A stretch of 9,084 bases of DNA from 2-01-FULL-49-17 sp035549275 (GTDB lineage Bacteria; Patescibacteriota; Minisyncoccia; 2-02-FULL-40-12; GWA2-44-9): positions 1-9,084 of the forward strand of contig DASZRH010000020.1 in the NCBI GenBank assembly GCA_035549275.1, written 5' to 3'. Below, in pieces: positions 6,156 through 9,084 of this stretch (the stretch's first letter is position 1; each line of letters opens with the position of its first letter). A program made the translations under genes and the position numbers. Under the pieces are notes generated by a model. It saw only the letters and a list, made by a program, of their open reading frames with translations, was not told where the DNA came from and did no database searches.

Positions 6156-6889
6156 TTAGTATTAATGTTTGAAGTATATTTTAACGCTCTATACCTAAGG
6201 ATATTTCAATGCCCCGAATCCAACCGGCAATCTGGCGAGCAAGCATCGAACTGGCTTTGACCCGAATTCGGAGATAGCCGTGAGATGCTTGTGTGGATAT
6301 CTTTCGGAGCCCCTTTTTTCGGGGTGTCTCTAAGTAGTATGCCGTATTGAAATAAATTTGTCGAAACCCTGTTAGTTTCGACCAATATACGACGGCTCGG
6401 TGAATTTCTTCTTTCTTTTCTTTGCCGATAAAGATATCAAATCCAACCTCGTCTTCTTTTATTTTCCCGATATCGCGCAGCCATTTCAGAAAGAAAAGAA
6501 TCGAGCGCGGATCAGAACTCGTAAACTGGATACCTTTTTTCTGATTTTGCTCCCGCCAAAAAAGCATAATCCCCATCAGCCAAAGCTCCCGCTTGGAAAT
6601 CGCGCCGATATTTTCAGCTGCGCTGTTTTTAATTTCTGTAATCCGGTGAGCAAGATCAAAAATTCTTTTTTGAGCATTGCGCCGGGCGATCTCATTTCTT
6701 TTTTTCCGCAACCGCTCAAGTTGAAAATCGGAAAGTTCGACTCCCCTCAGCCAGCTTGAGAGGGTCGACTTGGGAATTTGCATCGAGGATTGGATTTCCG
6801 AATATGAAAATCCTCTCTTTCGCATGTCGAGTGCAATATTTTTTTTGAATTTTTCGATGTATTGAACCACGATAAATATTTAATACTAA
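6156..6889. repeat. 10-bp AT-rich inverted repeat flanking the HTH/LAGLIDADG-like gene
   Basis: TTAGTATTAA (6156-6165) and its reverse complement TTAATACTAA (6880-6889) bracket the gene. One copy overlaps its possible promoter and the other lies in the region upstream of the ABC operon. They may be two binding sites of the same protein, remnants of element ends, or chance in AT-rich DNA. Confidence 0.25.
6181..6870 (-). CDS. HTH plus LAGLIDADG-like domain protein
   Basis: This 229-aa protein begins with a helix-turn-helix at about residues 18-42 (SYSEIQ..MQIPKSTLSSWLRG), of the resolvase or sigma-like type that recognises DNA. A basic, probably coiled segment follows (50-75, rich in Lys and Arg). 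The region from about 92 to 224 starts KRELWLMGIMLFWREQ and continues GIQFTSSDPRSILFFLKWLRDI. I recognise this as a LAGLIDADG-homing-endonuclease-like fold that recurs in Patescibacteria, there usually with an '(Y/F)W.EG' motif. Here the corresponding spot is FWREQ, so nuclease activity is doubtful. It may be a domesticated regulator. The only start that keeps the N-terminus is GTG 6870, because an in-frame TAA lies just upstream; there is no SD. Flanks are AT-rich. Role unknown. Confidence 0.75.
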   Translation of the reverse strand: MVQYIEKFKKNIALDMRKRGFSYSEIQSSMQIPKSTLSSWLRGVELSDFQLERLRKKRNEIARRNAQKRIFDLAHRITEIKNSAAENIGAISKRELWLMGIMLFWREQNQKKGIQFTSSDPRSILFFLKWLRDIGKIKEDEVGFDIFIGKEKKEEIHRAVVYWSKLTGFRQIYFNTAYYLETPRKKGLRKISTQASHGYLRIRVKASSMLARQIAGWIRGIEISLGIER

Positions 6890-6916
6890 TATATTAACAG
6901 TATACAAATTCCCCAA
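6888..6916 (-). promoter_or_regulatory. Possible promoter of the HTH/LAGLIDADG-like gene
   Basis: On the minus strand TTGGGG (6911-6916) is followed after 17 nt by TATATT (6888-6893). A start near 6881 would leave a leader of only about 10 nt before GTG 6870. Together with the missing SD this suggests leaderless or near-leaderless translation. TATACT at about 6900-6905 (minus strand) is another -10 candidate without a -35 box. Confidence 0.3.
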
Positions 6917-6973
6917 CAAGAGGACTTGTCCACAAAACACTCTATTTACCTCATAAAATAAAGGTTTTCTGAT

Positions 6974-7019
6974 AACAAAAAGAGCCCACCTGGCGGGGGT
7001 TTCCCCCGCCAGGTGGGCT
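6974..7019 (-). terminator. Strong intrinsic terminator
   Basis: A 17-bp perfect stem (arms 6983-6999 and 7003-7019, AGCCCACCTGGCGGGGG and its complement) with a 3-nt loop is followed on the minus strand by CTTTTTGTT. It begins 4 nt after the stop of the 7024-7539 gene. There is no T-run on the plus side, so it works only for minus-strand transcription. Confidence 0.93.
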
Positions 7020-7023
7020 GCCG

Positions 7024-7539
7024 TCAGGCCAGACTATGAGCAGATTTCAGACGTGCCGCATAGTCGAACGGATGCACCTGGACATTCTTGAGCGGCGCCA
7101 CGTGCCGCGACCATTTCCCGCCCGATTTGAAGAGATAGGGCGCGAATTCCCGGCCGCGCGAATCGGCAAAAACGCCATTCAGGAAGTAGATGAACCGAGG
7201 TTCTCCCTGTTCGTTTACCGCCCAGCATTCGGGAATCAGACTGGGATTCTGAAACAGCGCATCCAGGACCAGATCACAGAGAAGATCTCCTGCCGGCAGG
7301 CATTCTTTCACCTGCCCGAAGGTCTTGTCGGGATACAGGCGCCCAACTGTCGCAAGAACAATCTCGCGGCCGTCCAGATAGAGCTTGTCGTCTCTTCGCT
7401 CGAGGAAAACCGTGCCTTCCTGGGGACCAACGCGGCGGACTATCGCCCCCGCAAACGGCAGAACCCTGGGCCGGGCGCCGTACTTTACCCGCGTCTTGTG
7501 CCGAGCATGACTGTGATGTACCACCTGATGCAAAACCAT
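7024..7539 (-). CDS. Unrecognised 171-aa protein with its own promoter and terminator
   Basis: I do not recognise this protein. It starts MVLHQVVHHSHARHK, a histidine-rich and basic N-terminus. Alternating strands follow (GTVFLERRDDKLYLDGREIVLATV, about 42-65). A middle part carries two cysteines (Cys80, Cys88) and a third at 105. A C-terminal region contains FIYFLNGVFADSRGREFAPYLF (116-137) and ends RLKSAHSLA. There is no signal peptide or membrane helix, so it is probably cytoplasmic. The gene is strongly supported by context: consensus-like promoter, AGGAGG before the ATG and a terminator 4 nt after the stop. I chose ATG 7539 because the SD lies just upstream and the transcription start falls near 7561. 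The SD-ATG gap is only 3 nt; TTG two codons later would have a 9-nt gap. It appears monocistronic and probably well expressed. Confidence 0.8.
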   Translation of the reverse strand: MVLHQVVHHSHARHKTRVKYGARPRVLPFAGAIVRRVGPQEGTVFLERRDDKLYLDGREIVLATVGRLYPDKTFGQVKECLPAGDLLCDLVLDALFQNPSLIPECWAVNEQGEPRFIYFLNGVFADSRGREFAPYLFKSGGKWSRHVAPLKNVQVHPFDYAARLKSAHSLA

Positions 7540-7542
7540 ACG

Positions 7543-7548
7543 CCTCCT
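7543..7548 (-). promoter_or_regulatory. Shine-Dalgarno that sets the start of the 171-aa gene
   Basis: AGGAGG on the minus strand ends 3 nt before ATG 7539. It is the strongest SD in the window and rules out the longer reading frame that would start at 7596, which lies upstream of the transcription start. Confidence 0.8.
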
Positions 7549-7567
7549 GAAAGAACTGTGGAGATAT

Positions 7568-7596
7568 ATAATAACAAAAAACGAGGCCCCTGTCAA
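7568..7596 (-). promoter_or_regulatory. Sigma70-type promoter (TTGACA-17-TATTAT)
   Basis: On the minus strand a perfect -35 box TTGACA (7591-7596) is followed after exactly 17 nt by TATTAT (7568-7573). Transcription should start near 7561, giving a leader of about 22 nt to ATG 7539. The -35 box begins directly after the stop codon of the DoxX-like gene, so the 171-aa gene is expressed separately from the upstream cluster. Confidence 0.88.
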
Positions 7597-8022
7597 TTAC
7601 TTGAAGCGCGAATCCAGCCCCCAGATACGGCCGGCATTGAGAGCATTCAGGGTTAAAAGCGTGGCAATATAGATAATGTGCTCATCTACGATGAATGCGT
7701 GCGGATTGGGATGCGGGAAGCCCAGCGCGAGGTAATACAATGCCATGATCACCACGCCGGCCAGCGTCGTCCAGCGGACGAATAGTCCAAGAATGAGGGA
7801 CGCGCCCAAGAGCGTAAGCCCCCACTGATTAACAAGGTTTGTTATAGGCAGCAATGTCGGGCTGGCAAGCCAATGGTAAAGACCAGGAAATAATTTAGCA
7901 CTATTCAGATATCCTGCCGCCGACCAGTTTGCATTTAAAACAGAAGTAATCCCCGCCCAGAAATAGAGCCAGCCCAATGCGATGCGCAGCGCAACAAGGG
8001 TGCCTTTTTGAAAGATGTTCAT
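7597..8022 (-). CDS. DoxX-family membrane protein
   Basis: This 141-aa protein has four predicted membrane helices (near 9-29, 67-83, 86-103 and 114-132) and the look of the DoxX/DoxD family. The N-terminal LRIALGWLYFWAG and a polar loop GFPHPNPHAFIVDEHIIY (101-118) before the last helix are typical. Some family members are subunits of thiosulfate:quinone oxidoreductase, and others form oxidoreductase complexes that counter oxidative stress; most are uncharacterised. The ATG lies 12 nt after the SDR stop with no SD, so it is probably translated by coupling. It is the last gene of the cupin-SDR-DoxX cluster. I see no hairpin terminator after it; the next gene's promoter starts right at its stop. 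Confidence 0.85.
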   Translation of the reverse strand: MNIFQKGTLVALRIALGWLYFWAGITSVLNANWSAAGYLNSAKLFPGLYHWLASPTLLPITNLVNQWGLTLLGASLILGLFVRWTTLAGVVIMALYYLALGFPHPNPHAFIVDEHIIYIATLLTLNALNAGRIWGLDSRFK

Positions 8023-8034
8023 GTCTTGAGTATA

Positions 8035-8799
<765 letters not shown>

Positions 8800-8801
8800 G
8801 G

Positions 8802-9084
8802 CTATTCGCTGGTTACGCCGTCAAAATGCTCTTCTTCATCAGCCATCGCCTCGGCCTTGGTGCGATGGATCGTTTTGTCTTTGTGGTTCGGTGGCGCATA
8901 GAGCGTATACAATTTCAAAGGTTTATCGGTCGAGGTATTGATAATATTGTGTTTCGTACCGGCCGGGACAACGACGGCGAAGCCGTCGTTCAAGCCATGC
9001 TCGACTCCGTCGAGCATGGCTTTCCCCTCGCCCGCCTCAACGCGGATAAATTGATCCAGCTGATGAATTTCTTCGCCGATATCT
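8802..9084 (-). CDS. Cupin-domain protein (5' end off window)
   Basis: The reading frame is open to the right edge, so the true start is outside; 93 residues are visible. They show the two cupin motifs: motif 1 around DIGEEIHQLDQFIRVEAGEG, with a likely metal-binding His and Glu, and motif 2 around DGFAVVVPAGTKHNIINT, with a His. A tail YTLYAPPNHKDKTIHRTKAEA follows, typical of small single-domain cupins found across bacteria. An internal ATG at 9017 would cut the barrel in half and is not the start. Small cupins bind a metal and may be isomerases, dioxygenases or sugar-related enzymes; the role is open. The stop lies 2 nt before the SDR start, so the two are surely co-transcribed. Two adjacent hairpin repeats fill 8970-9022. 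Confidence 0.9.
   Translation of the reverse strand, partial: DIGEEIHQLDQFIRVEAGEGKAMLDGVEHGLNDGFAVVVPAGTKHNIINTSTDKPLKLYTLYAPPNHKDKTIHRTKAEAMADEEEHFDGVTSE
8970..9022. repeat. Two back-to-back inverted repeats inside the cupin gene
   Basis: First: AACGACGGC (8970-8978), GAA, GCCGTCGTT (8982-8990). One base later the second: AAGCCATGCTCGAC (8992-9005), TCC, GTCGAGCATGGCTT (9009-9022). Together they encode the segment from KAMLDG to NDGFAVV, the link between the two cupin motifs. Confidence 0.95.

Noticed and set aside
6983..7019. Terminator stem as another member of the coding-palindrome set
   Set aside because: It lies between genes, directly after a stop codon and before a T-run, so ordinary termination explains it.
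7289..7300. CCTGCCGGCAGG palindrome in the 171-aa gene, also 12-15 bp palindromes at 3754-3765 and 5465-5479
   Set aside because: These short, GC-rich palindromes without a loop are within reach of chance; I did not count them as evidence.
7540..7596. N-terminal extension of the 171-aa protein (MTGASFFVIIYLHSSFRRR)
   Set aside because: This stretch contains the -35 and -10 boxes and the SD; the transcription start lies within it, so it is not translated.
7036..7656. Plus-strand open frame of 206 codons opposite the 171-aa gene
   Set aside because: It is longer than the minus-strand gene, but the promoter, SD and terminator all point to the minus strand, the frame runs across the promoter and into the DoxX gene, and it has no SD of its own.
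8802..9017. Cupin gene as a complete 71-aa protein starting at 9017
   Set aside because: The frame stays open to the right edge and encodes cupin motif 1 upstream of that ATG, so the gene is truncated by the window.

Overview
The window looks like chromosomal DNA of an uncultured bacterium of the Patescibacteria (CPR) type. This is inferred from the gene families, not from a marker gene. The pointers are a MutY-type glycosylase with no iron-sulfur cysteines and a FIETNIR motif, a DUF5671-like membrane protein with a pilin-like tail, a stand-alone MetRS-beta-like tRNA-binding OB domain, a membrane-anchored DsbA-like protein paired with a VKOR-family oxidase, and an HTH plus LAGLIDADG-like protein. 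Base composition is mixed, with AT-rich intergenic DNA between 6068-6180 and 6871-6980. Every supported gene is on the minus strand, so transcription runs from high to low coordinates. I see no rRNA, tRNA, CRISPR array, transposase or integrase, and no gene-free stretch longer than about 155 bases.

In order of transcription: (i) 9084-7597, a tight cluster of a cupin (start beyond the right edge), a short-chain dehydrogenase and a DoxX-family membrane protein, with gaps of 2 and 12 nt. (ii) 7596-6974, a self-contained unit: near-consensus promoter, strong Shine-Dalgarno (SD), an unrecognised 171-aa protein and a 17-bp stem terminator. (iii) 6870-6181, an HTH/LAGLIDADG-like protein with an AT-rich upstream region and almost no leader. 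(iv) 6180-6068, an AT-rich spacer carrying a 20-bp operator-like palindrome. (v) 6067-1, one long co-directional cluster: ABC-2 exporter ATPase and permease, MsrA, MsrB, DsbA-like oxidoreductase, VKOR-family oxidase, tRNA-binding protein, MutY-like glycosylase and a DUF5671-like membrane protein that leaves the left edge. Most joints are 1-21 nt or overlap, and many starts lack an SD, which suggests translational coupling.

The central cluster reads as a thiol-redox and oxidative-damage module. DsbA and VKOR would form disulfides outside the membrane, MsrA and MsrB would repair oxidised methionine in the cytoplasm, and the MutY-like enzyme would act on 8-oxoguanine mispairs. The exporter's substrate is unknown.

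The most unusual signal is not a gene. At least five unrelated coding sequences carry long, perfect or nearly perfect inverted repeats with 1-4 nt centres: mutY-like twice, msrA, the ABC ATPase, the SDR twice, and the cupin twice. They share no sequence, keep the reading frame and appear not to change protein length in the two cases I compared with family consensus. This suggests a sequence-independent process that perfects hairpins inside genes, rather than a dispersed palindromic element.
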